Positions 1 through 8,924 of a stretch of 14,395 bases of DNA are shown here, piece by piece (positions within the stretch are counted from its first letter, which is position 1; each line of letters starts with the position of its first letter). The translations under genes and the position numbers were made by a program. The stretch lies in the NCBI RefSeq assembly GCF_008831285.2, contig NW_022204765.1, positions 1-14,395 of the forward strand. The letters are read 5' to 3'. The notes under the pieces are model-generated. The model saw only the letters and a list, made by a program, of their open reading frames with translations. It was not told the origin of the DNA and searched no databases. The stretch comes from Nymphaea colorata (taxonomy: Eukaryota > Streptophyta > Magnoliopsida > Nymphaeales > Nymphaeaceae).

Positions 1-1062
1 GAATCTCTATTCATTTTCGCACAAACTTGTGATTTTAATCACTAAATCATTTATTATAGACGTAACAACAAGTTAAACACTTCAATTATGTATGCATGAT
101 TATATGAATCACTTAAATCTCACTTGTATTCGTACGAACATGTGATTTAATCTTTAGAACGTTCCCTATAGATGTAACAACAAATTCAACTCATCGGACT
201 AACTACACGTGTACAAATTTAGTGACTTCAACCATTTGTATCCATATAAACTTGTGATTTCAACCATTTAAATCATTCATTATAGATGTAATAACAAGTG
301 AAATACATTAGATTAACTATAAGGGACCAATATAGTGACTTGACTCTCATTCATTTCCAAACGGACTTCTTTTTTCAAGCCACTAAGTCATTCTATACGT
401 ATGTAACAAATGGTTACGCACATTCAATTAAATATAAGTTATCAAATGTATGTAAGAACAAGTAAAAATGAATAACATAATCTCTCGATTAAACATAAGT
501 GATCAAATGTATGTAATAACAAGTGAAACACATTAAGTTACCTGTAAGACACCAAGAAGAATCCCATTCATTTTCATATAACCTATGATTTGAATTTACT
601 AAATCATTTATATAAACGTAACAACAAGTTAAGTACATTCAATTAAATATGCTGATCAATTGAATCACTAAATCACACTCGTATGATGTGAACTTGTGCA
701 TCGATCACTATAGATGTAACAACATGTTCAACTTATCGTACAAACTAGAAAGGATCAAACTAATGCATAGGTCTCCTTTATATCCATATAAACTTGTGAG
801 TTTTAATTATTTAAATCATTGATCATGGATGTAATAACATGCGAAACACGTTAGGTTAACTATAAGACACCAAATGAATCACTCGAATCACATTCATTTC
901 ATACAACTTGTGATTTCAGTTCACTTAATCAAGCAACATGGATGTAACAATAAGTTAAGCACATTCAATTAAGTATGTGTGATCATTTGAATCACTTAAA
1001 TCGTACTTGTATTGATTCGAACTTGTAATTTCAATCCTTTAGATCGTTCACTATAGTCGTAC

Positions 1063-1238
1063 CAATACGAGTCAGATTTAAGTGATTCATATGATCACGC
1101 ATACTTTATTGAATGTACTTGACTATTGTTATATCCATGTTAAATGATTTAGTAGATTGAAATGACAGGCTTGCATGAAAATGAATGAGATTTGAGTGAT
1201 TCATTTGGTGCCCTATTGTTAACCTAATTCACTTGTTA
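1063..1238 (-). repeat. Inverted C-A-B block in HOR1
   Basis: From CAATACGAGTC to CACTTGTTA the sequence reads as the reverse complement of a C end, a whole A and a B start: TGATTCATTTGGTG is the reverse of CACCAAATGAATCA, and TGAATGAGATTTGAGTG the reverse of CACTCAAATCTCATTCA. The forward counterpart lies at about 837-1014, leaving a 48-nt spacer (1015-1062). The two arms agree at roughly 85 percent by eye. One base is missing in GACTATTG (others have GACTTATTG). Confidence 0.92.
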
Positions 1239-1373
1239 AGCACATTCAATTAAATTACAAGTGAACACATTAGGTTAACTATATGACACCAAATGAATCA
1301 CTTGTTAAGGACATCCATATTAAGAATCATTATAAATGTAACAACTAGTGAAACACATTAGGTAAACCATAAG

Positions 1374-1488
1374 ACACCAAATGAATCACTCGAATCTCAT
1401 TCATTTTCATACGAACTTGTGATTTCAATCATTTAGATCGTGCACTATAGTTGTAACAATAAATTCAACTTATCGGACTAACTACACG
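1374..1488 (+). repeat. A/B hybrid subunit marking a deletion (HOR1)
   Basis: The 5' half is type A (ACACCAAATGAATCACTCG, CTCATTCATTTTCATACG) and the 3' half is type B (ATTTAGATCGTGCACTATAG, TTGTAACAATAAATTC, ACTACACG). The switch lies in the shared AACTTGTGATTTCAATC core. Compared with HOR6, it removes everything between the A at 12479 and the B at 13507, about 1.03 kb, which points to unequal recombination in the core box. HOR2 has the same hybrid at 3023-3136. Confidence 0.85.
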
Positions 1489-1544
1489 CGTTTGTATCCA
1501 CATGAACATGTGATTTCAATCATTTAAATCATTCATTATATATG

Positions 1545-1620
1545 TATTCCAAACGAACTTCTGGTATCAAAGACACTAGGTCATTCTATACGTAAGTAAG
1601 AAATAGAGGTTAAGTACATG
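1545..1620 (+). repeat. Truncated D joined to A (HOR1/HOR2 border)
   Basis: D is normal up to CGTAAGTAAGAAAT, then reads AGAGGTTAAGTACATG and enters an A (ACACCAAATGAATCA). Long HORs continue with GGTCACGCACATTCAATTAA at this point. About 0.45 kb (rest of D, E, A, B, C) is lost. The bases GGTTAAGTACAT resemble an A end (AGTTAAGTACATTC), so the junction may have captured a scrap of A. The same junction occurs at 3193-3268. Confidence 0.82.
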
Positions 1621-2713
1621 ACACCAAATGAATCATTGAATCTCATTCATTTCGCACAAACTTGTGATTTCAATCTACTAAATCATTTATTATAGACGTA
1701 ACAACAAGTTAAACACATTCAATTATTATGCATGATTATATGAATCACTTAAATCTCACTTGTATTCGTACGAACATGTGATTTTAATCCTTTAGAACGT
1801 TCCCTATAGATGTAACAACAAATTCAACTCATCGGACTAACTACACGTGTACAAATTTAGTGACTTCAACCATTGTATCCATATAAACTTGTGATTTCAA
1901 CCATTTAAATCATTCATTATAGATGTAATAACAAGTGAAATACATTAGATTAACTATAAGGGACCAATATAGTGACTTGACTCTCATTCGTTTCCAACGG
2001 ACTTCTTTTTTCAAGCCACTAAGTCATTCTATACGTATGTAACAAATGGTTACGCACATTCAATTAAATATAAGTTATCAAATGTATGTAAGAACAAGTA
2101 AAAATGAATAACATAATCTCTCGATTAAACATAAGCGATCAAATGTATGTAATAACAGGTGAAACACATTAAGTTACCTGTAAGTCACAAAGTGAATCAC
2201 TCGAATCCCATTCATTTTCATATAAACGTATGATTTGAATTTACTAAATCATTTAATATAAACGTAACAACAAGTTAAGTACATTCAATTAAATATGCGT
2301 AATCAATTGAATCACTTAAATCACACTCGTATTGATGTGAACTTGTGCATCGATCACTATAGATGTAACAACATGTTCAACTTATCGTACAAATTAGAAA
2401 GGATCAAACTAATGCATAGGTCTCCTTTATATCCATATAAACTTGTGAGTTTTAATTATTTAAATCATTGATCATGGATGTAATAACATGCGAAACACGT
2501 TAGGTTAACTATAAGATACCAAATGAATCACACGAATCACATTCATTTTCATACAAACTTGTGATTTCAGTTCACTTAATCAAGCAACATGGATGTAACA
2601 ATAAGTTAAGCACATTCAATTAAGTATGTGTGATCATTTGAATCACTTAAATCGTACTTGTATTGATTCGAACTTGTAATTTCAATCCTTTAGATCGTTC
2701 ACTATAGTCGTAC

Positions 2714-2889
2714 CAATACGAGTCAGATTTAAGTGATTCATATGATCACGCATACTTTATTGAATGTACTTGACTTATTGTTATATCCATGTTAAATGAT
2801 TTAGTAGATTGAAATGACAGGCTTGCATGAAAATGAATGAAATTTGAGTGATTCATTTGGTGCCTATTGTTAACCTAATTCACTTGTTA
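2714..2889 (-). repeat. Inverted C-A-B block in HOR2
   Basis: Same reverse-oriented block as in HOR1, 176 bp, with forward arm at about 2486-2665 and spacer 2666-2713 (48 nt). The left breakpoint lies in a B after ACTATAGTCGTACC. The right breakpoint, at CACTTGTTA, continues into forward GCACATTCAATTAAATTAC. Confidence 0.92.
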
Positions 2890-3022
2890 AGCACATTCAA
2901 TTAAATTACAAGTGAAACACATTAGGTTAACTATATGACACCAAATGAATCACTTGTTAAGGACATCCATATTAAGAATCATTATAAATGTAACAACTAG
3001 TGAAACACATTAGGTAAACCAT

Positions 3023-3136
3023 CACCAAATGAATCACTCGAATCTCATTCATTTTCATACGAACTTGTGATTTCAATCATTTAGATCGTGCACTATAGTT
3101 GTAACAATAAATTCAACTCACCGGACTAACTACACG
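3023..3136 (+). repeat. A/B hybrid subunit marking a deletion (HOR2)
   Basis: Copy of the hybrid at 1374-1488 with the same switch point, so the deletion predates the HOR1/HOR2 duplication. It differs in starting directly at CACCAAATG after ACCAT. Confidence 0.85.
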
Positions 3137-3192
3137 TGTTTGTATCCACATGAACATGTGATTTCAATCATTTAAATCATTCATTATATATG

Positions 3193-3268
3193 TATTCCAA
3201 ACGAACTTCTGGTATCAAAGCCACTAGGTCATTCTATACGTAAGTAAGAAATAGAGGTTAAGTACATG
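3193..3268 (+). repeat. Truncated D joined to A (HOR2/HOR3 border)
   Basis: Same junction as at 1545-1620, with AAATAGAGGTTAAGTACATG followed by ACACCAAATGAATCACTCG. The A that follows starts HOR3, which is otherwise of the long type. This therefore marks the border between the short-HOR and long-HOR parts of the array. Confidence 0.82.
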
Positions 3269-3952
3269 ACACCAAATGAATCACTCGAATCTCATTCATT
3301 TTCGCACAAACTTGTGATTTCAATCTACTAAATTATTTATTATAGACGTAACAACAAATTAAACACATTCAATTATGTATGCATGATTATATGAATCACT
3401 TAAATCTCACTTGTATTCATACGAACATGTGATTTGAATCCTTTAGAACGTTCCCTATAGATGTAACAACAAATTCAACTCATCGGACTAACTACACGTG
3501 TACAAATTTAGTGACTTCAACCATTTGTATCCATATAAACTTTTGATTTCAACCATTTAAATCATTCATTATAGATGTAATAACAAGTGAAATACATTAG
3601 ATTAACTATAAGGGACCAATATAGTGACTTGACTCTCATTTATTTCCAAACGGACTTCTTTTTTCAAGCCACTAAGTCATTCTATACGTATGTAACAAAT
3701 GGTTATGCACATTCAATTAAATATAAGTTATCAAATGTATGTAAGAACAAGTAAAAATGAATAACATAATCTCTCGATTAAACATAAGCGATCAAATGTA
3801 TGTAATAACAGGTGAAACACATTAAGTTACCTGTAAGACACCAAGTGAATCACTCGAATCCCATTCATTTTCATATAAACCTATGATTTGAATTTACTAA
3901 ATCATTTAATATAAACGTAACAACATGTTAAGTACATTCAATTAAATATGCG

Positions 3953-4022
3953 TGATCAATTGAATCACTTAAATCCCACTCGTATTGATGTAACAACATG
4001 TTCAACTTATCGTACAAACTAG
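3953..4022 (+). repeat. B with 28-bp slippage deletion (HOR3)
   Basis: HOR2 at 2300-2397 has GATGT twice, as TATTGATGTGAACTTGTG and CACTATAGATGTAACAAC, 28 bp apart. HOR3 has TATTGATGTAACAAC, that is, one GATGT and nothing between. The length difference (98 versus 70 bp) is exactly 28. Deletion between short direct repeats, as by replication slippage, explains it. Confidence 0.88.
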
Positions 4023-4339
4023 AAAGGATCAAACTAATGCATAGGTCTCCTTTATATCCATATAAACTTGTGAGTTTTAATTATTTAAATCATTGATCAT
4101 GGATGTAATAACATGCGAAACACATTAGGTTAACTATAAGACACCAAATGAATCACTCGAATCACATTCATTTTCACACAAACTTGTTATTTGAATTCAC
4201 TTAATCTAGCAATATGGAAGTAATAACAAGTTAAGCACATTCAATTAAGTATGTGTAATCATTTGAATCACTTAAATCGCACTTGTATTGATAGGAACTT
4301 GTAGTTTCAATCCTTTAGATCGTGCACTATAGTTGTACG

Positions 4340-4515
4340 AATACTAGTCAGATTTAAGTGATTCATATGATCACGCATACTTTATTGAATGTACTTGACT
4401 TGTTGTTATATCCATGTTAAATGATTTAGTAGAGTGAAATCACAGGCTTGCATGAAAATGAATGAGATTTGTGTGATTCATTTGGTGCCCTATTGTTAAC
4501 CTAATTCACTTGCTA
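4340..4515 (-). repeat. Inverted C-A-B block in HOR3
   Basis: Same block, 176 bp, with GAATACTAGTCAG at its left edge in place of CAATACGAGTCAG. The forward arm is about 4111-4290 and the spacer 4291-4339 (49 nt). It keeps CACAGGCTTGCATGAAAATG (GAAATCACAGG) as in HOR4-6, whereas HOR1/2 have GAAATGACAGG. Confidence 0.92.
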
Positions 4516-4651
4516 AGCACATTCAATTAAAATACAAGTGAAACACGCTAGGTTAACTATATGACATCAAATGAATCACTTGTTAAGGACATCCATATTA
4601 AGAATCATTATAAATGTAACAACTAGTGAAACACATTAGGTAAACCATAAG

Positions 4652-4748
4652 ACACCAAATGAATCACTCGAATCTCATACATTTTCAATAATTTAAATCA
4701 GTCATTATAGACGTAATAACAAGTGAAATACACTAGATAAACCGTAAG
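4652..4748 (+). repeat. A/C hybrid subunit (HOR3)
   Basis: It starts as A (ACACCAAATGAATCACTCG, then AATCTCATACATTTTC) and ends as C (AATAATTTAAATCAGTCATT, GTAATAACAAGTGAAATAC, GATAAACCGTAAG). Long copies have A, B and C here (compare 12479-12819), so roughly 240 bp including all of B are missing. It occurs only in HOR3. Confidence 0.83.
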
Positions 4749-5109
4749 GGACCAACTTAATGACATGACTCTCATTCATTTCCAAACGAACTTCTTATTT
4801 TAAGCCACTAAGTCATTCTATACGTATGCAACAAATGGCTACGCACACTCAATTAAATATATTGATCAAATATATGTAATAACAAGTGAAAATGAATCAT
4901 TTAATCTCTCAATTAAATATATGTGATCAAATATATGTAATGACAAGTGAAATATATTAGGTTACCTACAAGACACCAAATGAATCACTCAAATCTCATT
5001 CATTTCCATACAAACCTATGATTTCAATATACTAAATCATTTAATATAGACGTCACAACAAGTTAACACATTCAACTAAGTATGCGTGATCAAATGAATC
5101 ACTTAAATC

Positions 5110-5160
5110 TCACTCGCATTGAGACGAGTGATTTAGTGTGTGTATGGATACAAATGAATG
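5110..5160. repeat. Small inverted piece and hairpin in B of HOR3
   Basis: TCACTCGC (5110-5117) and ACGAGTGA (5124-5131) form an 8-bp stem with one mismatch around the loop ATTGAG. The following ~30 nt (TTTAGTGTGTGTATGGATAC then AAATGAATGAG) read in reverse as CTCATTCATTTGTATCCATA plus an ACACTAAATCACTC piece, so they are scrambled B/C material in reverse orientation that replaces the normal core of B. Confidence 0.8.
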
Positions 5161-6709
5161 AGATGTAACAACATGTTCAACTTATTGAACAAACTACAAG
5201 GGATCAAACTAAACTAATCCATAGGTCTCCTTTACATCCATATAAACTTGTGAGTTTTTATCGTTTAAATTGTTGATCATTGATGTCATAATGAGTGAAA
5301 CACATTAGGTTAATTATAAGACACCAAATGAATCACTCAAATCTCATTTATTTTCACACAAACATGTGATTTGAATTCACTTAATCGAGCAATATGGATG
5401 TAACAACAAGTTAAGCACATTCAATTAAGTATGTGTGATCATTTGAATCACTTAAATCGCACTTGTATTGATACGAACTTGTGATTTCAATCATTTAGAT
5501 CGTGCACTATAGTTGTAACAATAAATTCAACTCATCGGACTAACTACACGCGTTTGTATCCACATGAACATGTGATTTCAATCATTTAAATCATTCATTA
5601 TATATGTATTCCAAACGAACTTCTAGTATCAAAGCCACTAGGTCATTCTATGCGTAAGTAGGAAATGGTCACGCGCATTCAATTAAATACAAGTTATCAA
5701 TTATATGTAATAACAAGTGAAAATGAATCACTTATTCTCTCAATTAAATATAAGTGATCAAATATATGTAATAACAAGTGAAACACATTAGGTTACTTAC
5801 AAGACACCAAATGAATCACTCCAATATCATTCATTTTCATACAAACCTATGATTTTAATCTACTAAATCATTTAACATAGACATAACAACAAGTTAAGCA
5901 CATTCAATTACGTATGTGTGATAAAATGAATCAATTAAATCCCACTCGTATTGATACGAACTTGTGATTTCAATTCCTTACATCGATCACCATAGATGTA
6001 AGAACTCGTTCAACTTATTGAACTAACTAAAAGAGATCAAACTAATGCATAGGTCTTCCTTATATCCATACAAACTTGTAAGTTTTAATCATTTAAATCA
6101 TTGATCAAAGATGTAATAACAAGTGAAACACAATAGGTTAACTACAAGACACCAAATGAATCACTCGAATCTCATTCATTTTCACACAAACTTGTGATTT
6201 CAATCTACTAAATCATTTATTATAGACGTAACAACAAGTTAAATACATTCAATTAAGTATGCATGATTATATGACTCACTTAAATCTCACTTGTATTCAT
6301 ACGAACATGTGATTTCAATCCTTTAGAACGATCCCTATAGATGTAACAACAAATTCAACTCATCGGACTGACTACACGTGTACAAATATAGTGACTTCAA
6401 CCATTTGTATCCATTTAAACTTGTGATTTCAACAATTTAAATCATTCATTATAGATGTAATAACAAGTGAAATACATTAGATTAACTATAAGGGACCAAT
6501 ATAGTGACTTGACTCTCATTCATTTCCAAACGGACTTCTTTTTCAAGCCACTATGTCATTCTTTACGTATGTAACAAATGGTTACGCACATTCAATTAAA
6601 TATAAGTTATCAAATGTATTGAAGAACAAGTAAAAATGAATCACATAATCTCTCGATTAAACATATGTGATCAAATGTAAGTAATAACAAGTCAAACACA
6701 TTAAGTTAC

Positions 6710-6771
6710 CCGAATCCCATTCATTTTTATTTAAACCTATGATTTGAATTTACTAAATCATTTAATATGCG
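6710..6771 (+). repeat. Doubly truncated A (HOR4)
   Basis: Only 62 bp remain of an A. The 5' loss joins E (TTAAGTTACC) directly to CGAATCCCATTCATT, removing the usual CTGTAAGACACCAAATGAAT region. The 3' loss joins AAATCATTTAATAT directly to GCGTGATTATTTG, removing the CGTAACAACAAGTTAAGTAC region. The second junction sits at a shared AATAT, suggesting slippage. Confidence 0.82.
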
Positions 6772-7184
6772 TGATTATTTGAATCACTTAAATCCACTCG
6801 TATTGATGTGAACTTGTGCATCGATCACTATAGATGTAACAACATGTTCAACTTATCGTACGAACTAGAAAGGATCAAACTAATGCATAGGTCTCCTTTA
6901 TATCCATATAAACTTGTGAGTTTTAATTATTTAAATCATTGATCATGGATGTAATAACATGCGAAACACGTTAAGTTAACTATAAGACACCAAATGAATC
7001 ACTCGAATCACATTCATTTTCATACAAACTTGTGATTTCAGTTCACTTAATCAAGCAACATGGATGTAACAATAAGTTAAGCACGTTCAATTAAGTATGT
7101 GTGATCATTTGAATCTCTTAAATCGCACTTGTATTGATACGAACTTGTAATTTCAATCCTTTAGATCGTGTACTATAGTCGTAC

Positions 7185-7362
7185 CAATACGAGTCAGATT
7201 TAAGTGATTCATATGATCACACATACTTTATTGAATGTACTTGACTTATTGCTATATCCATGTTAAATGATTTAGTAGATTGAAATCACAGGGTTGCATG
7301 CTTAATGAATGAGATTTGAGTGATTCATTTGGTGCCCTATTGTTAACCTAATTCACTGGTTA
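7185..7362 (-). repeat. Inverted C-A-B block in HOR4
   Basis: Same block, 178 bp. Local changes are GGGTTGCATGCTTAATGAATG, altered in its middle relative to GGCTTGCATGAAAATGAATG, and ATTCACTGGTTA at the right edge. The forward arm is about 6957-7136 and the spacer 7137-7184 (48 nt). Confidence 0.92.
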
Positions 7363-7940
7363 AGCACATTCAATTAAATTACAAGTGAAACACATTAAGT
7401 TAACTATATTACACCAAATGAATCACTTGTTAAGGACATCCGTATTAAGAATCATTATAAATGTAACAACTAGTGAAACACATTAGGTAAACCATAAGAC
7501 ACCAAATGAATCACTCGAATCTCATTCATTTTCATACAAACTTGTGATTTCGATCTACTAAATCATTTAATATAGATGTAACAACAAGTTAAACACATTC
7601 AATTAAGCATGCATGTCATATGAATCATTTAAATCTCACTTGTATTGATAGGAACGCGTGATTTCAATCCTTTAGATCGTTCACTATAGATGTAACAACA
7701 AATTGAACTCATCGGACTAATTACACGCATTCAAAGTAATGCATAGATCCCATTTGTATCTATATGAACTTGCGATTTCAATCATTTCAATCATTCATTA
7801 TAAATGTAATAACAAGTGAAATACACTAGATTAACTGTAAGGGACCAACTTAATGACCTGACTCTCATTCATTTCCAAACGAACTTCATATTTCAAGCCA
7901 CTAAGTCATTCTATACGTATGTAACAAATGGCTACGCACA

Positions 7941-8045
7941 CTCAATTAAATATATTGATCAAATATATGTAATAACAAGTGAAAATGAATCATTTAATCT
8001 CTCAATTAAATATATGTGATCAAATATATGTAATAACAAGTGAAA
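7941..8045 (+). repeat. Internal ~61-bp duplication across D/E (clearest copy)
   Basis: CTCAATTAAATATAT occurs at 7941 and 8001. The 28-bp stretch beginning GATCAAATATATG and ending AAGTGAAA occurs without change at 7957-7984 and 8018-8045. The second copy has two extra bases (GT) before GATC. This is the smallest tandem duplication in the array and explains why E differs from the other subunits. Confidence 0.85.
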
Positions 8046-8203
8046 CATATTAGGTTACCTACAAGACACCAAATGAATCACTCAAATCTCATTGATTTTT
8101 ATACAAACCTATGATTTCAATATACTAAATCATTTAATATAGACGTAACAACAAGTTAAGCACATTCAATTAAGTATGCGTGATCAAATGAATAACTTAA
8201 ATC

Positions 8204-8260
8204 TCACTCGTATTGAGACGAGTGATTTAGTGTGCGTATGGATACAAATGAATGAGATGT
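8204..8260. repeat. Small inverted piece and perfect hairpin in B of HOR4
   Basis: TCACTCGT (8204-8211), loop ATTGAG (8212-8217) and ACGAGTGA (8218-8225) make a perfect 8-bp hairpin. The next bases TTTAGTGTGCGTATGGATAC read as reverse-oriented C/B sequence. After AATGAATGA the forward B resumes at GATGTAACAACATGTTCAAC. Confidence 0.82.
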
Positions 8261-8787
8261 AACAACATGTTCAACTTATTGAACAAACTACAAGGGATCA
8301 AACTAAATTAATCGATAGGTTTCCTTTACATCCATATAAACTTATGAGTTTTTATCGTTTAAATCGTTGATCATATATGTCATAACGAGTGAAACACATT
8401 AGGTTAATTATAAGACACCAAATGAATCACTCAAATCTCATTCATTTTCACACAAACTTGTGATTTGAATTCACTTAATCTAGCAATATGGATGTAACAA
8501 CAAGTTAAGCACATTCAATTAAGTATATGTGATCATTTGAATCACTTAAATCGCACTTGTATTGATACGAACTTGTGATTTCAATCATTTAGATCGTGCA
8601 CTATAGTTGTAACAATAAATTCAACTCATCGAACTAACTACACGCGTTTGTATCCACATGAACATGTGATTTCAATCATTTAAATCATTCATTATATATG
8701 TATTCCAAACGAACATCTGGTATCAAAGCCACTAGGTCATTCTATATGTAAGTAAGAAATGGTCACGCACATTCAATTAAATACAAG

Positions 8788-8924
8788 TGATCAATTATAT
8801 GTAATAACAAGTGAAAATGAATCACATAAATCCCACTCGCATTGATACGAACTTGTGATTTCAATTCCTTACATCGATCACGATAGATGTAAGAACTAGT
8901 TCAACTTATTGAACTAACTACAAG
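8788..8924 (+). repeat. E/B fusion (HOR4)
   Basis: E runs to AAGTGAAAATGAATCAC, then continues as B (ATAAATCCCACTCGCATTG). The switch is inside AATGAATCAC, which E and B share. The second half of E, a whole A and the start of B are lost, about 190 bp relative to HOR6. An identical fusion lies 2,216 bp downstream. Confidence 0.84.

Larger units (their letters stand above)
1..1620 (+). repeat. HOR copy 1 (short form, left end cut by window)
   Basis: Subunit order with approximate borders: A (lacking its first ~18 nt) 1-98, B 99-209, C 210-323, D 324-438, E 439-548, A 549-653, B 654-748, C 749-866, A 867-979, partial B 980-1062, inverted block 1063-1238, composite C' 1239-1373, A/B hybrid 1374-1488, short C 1489-1544, truncated D 1545-1620. 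It is nearly the same as HOR2 and shares its two large deletions. It has several single-base losses relative to HOR2, for example ACACTTCAATT for ACACATTCAATT near 88, CATTTCATACAACTT near 895, GACTATTG near 1120 and GTGAACAC near 1262. These may be sequencing errors close to a contig end. Confidence 0.9.
1621..3268 (+). repeat. HOR copy 2 (short form, 1,648 bp)
   Basis: Subunits: A 1621-1734, B 1735-1847, C 1848-1960, D 1961-2074, E 2075-2184, A 2185-2299, B 2300-2397, C 2398-2515, A 2516-2630, partial B 2631-2713, inverted block 2714-2889, C' 2890-3022, A/B hybrid 3023-3136, short C 3137-3192, truncated D 3193-3268. It is about 1.3 kb shorter than HOR6. The difference is accounted for by the A/B hybrid, which removes B C D E A B C A, and by the truncated D, which runs directly into the A of the next HOR and so removes the rest of D plus E A B C. 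At 3018-3023 the usual ACCATAAGACACC is shortened to ACCATCACC. The B at 2300 carries a 14-nt internal deletion (CTTGTGCATCGATCAC), which all HORs share at this position except HOR3, where a larger deletion removed it. Confidence 0.92.
3269..6148 (+). repeat. HOR copy 3 (long form, 2,880 bp)
   Basis: Subunits: A 3269-3385, B 3386-3498, C 3499-3612, D 3613-3727, E 3728-3837, A 3838-3952, shortened B 3953-4022, C 4023-4140, A 4141-4255, partial B 4256-4339, inverted block 4340-4515, C' 4516-4651, A/C hybrid 4652-4748, D 4749-4860, E 4861-4972, A 4973-5086, B with small inverted piece 5087-5200, C 5201-5320, A 5321-5435, B 5436-5550, short C 5551-5606, D 5607-5693, E 5694-5803, A 5804-5918, B 5919-6033, C 6034-6148. 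It keeps the second half that HOR1 and HOR2 lack, but has lost a B at the A/C hybrid and 28 bp inside the B at 3953. Confidence 0.92.

Noticed and set aside
206-211. CACGTG palindrome (G-box/E-box) at 206, 1844, 3495, 6375, 9079 and 11295
   Set aside because: It recurs once per HOR only because the HOR recurs, and homologous sites read CACGCG or CACGCA. With no gene nearby there is no reason to call a promoter element.
1218-1279. Rho-independent terminator
   Set aside because: The hairpin is AT-rich, has a 20-nt loop and no T-run after it, and it is explained by adjoining inverted and forward satellite units.
7816-8019. 67-codon open frame on the + strand
   Set aside because: It spans the end of C, a D and part of E. 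Its peptide carries repeat-derived segments (YVITSENES, NLSI) that recur in the frame at 13734, no ribosome-site or splice context is evident, and equivalent HOR positions are closed by small indels.
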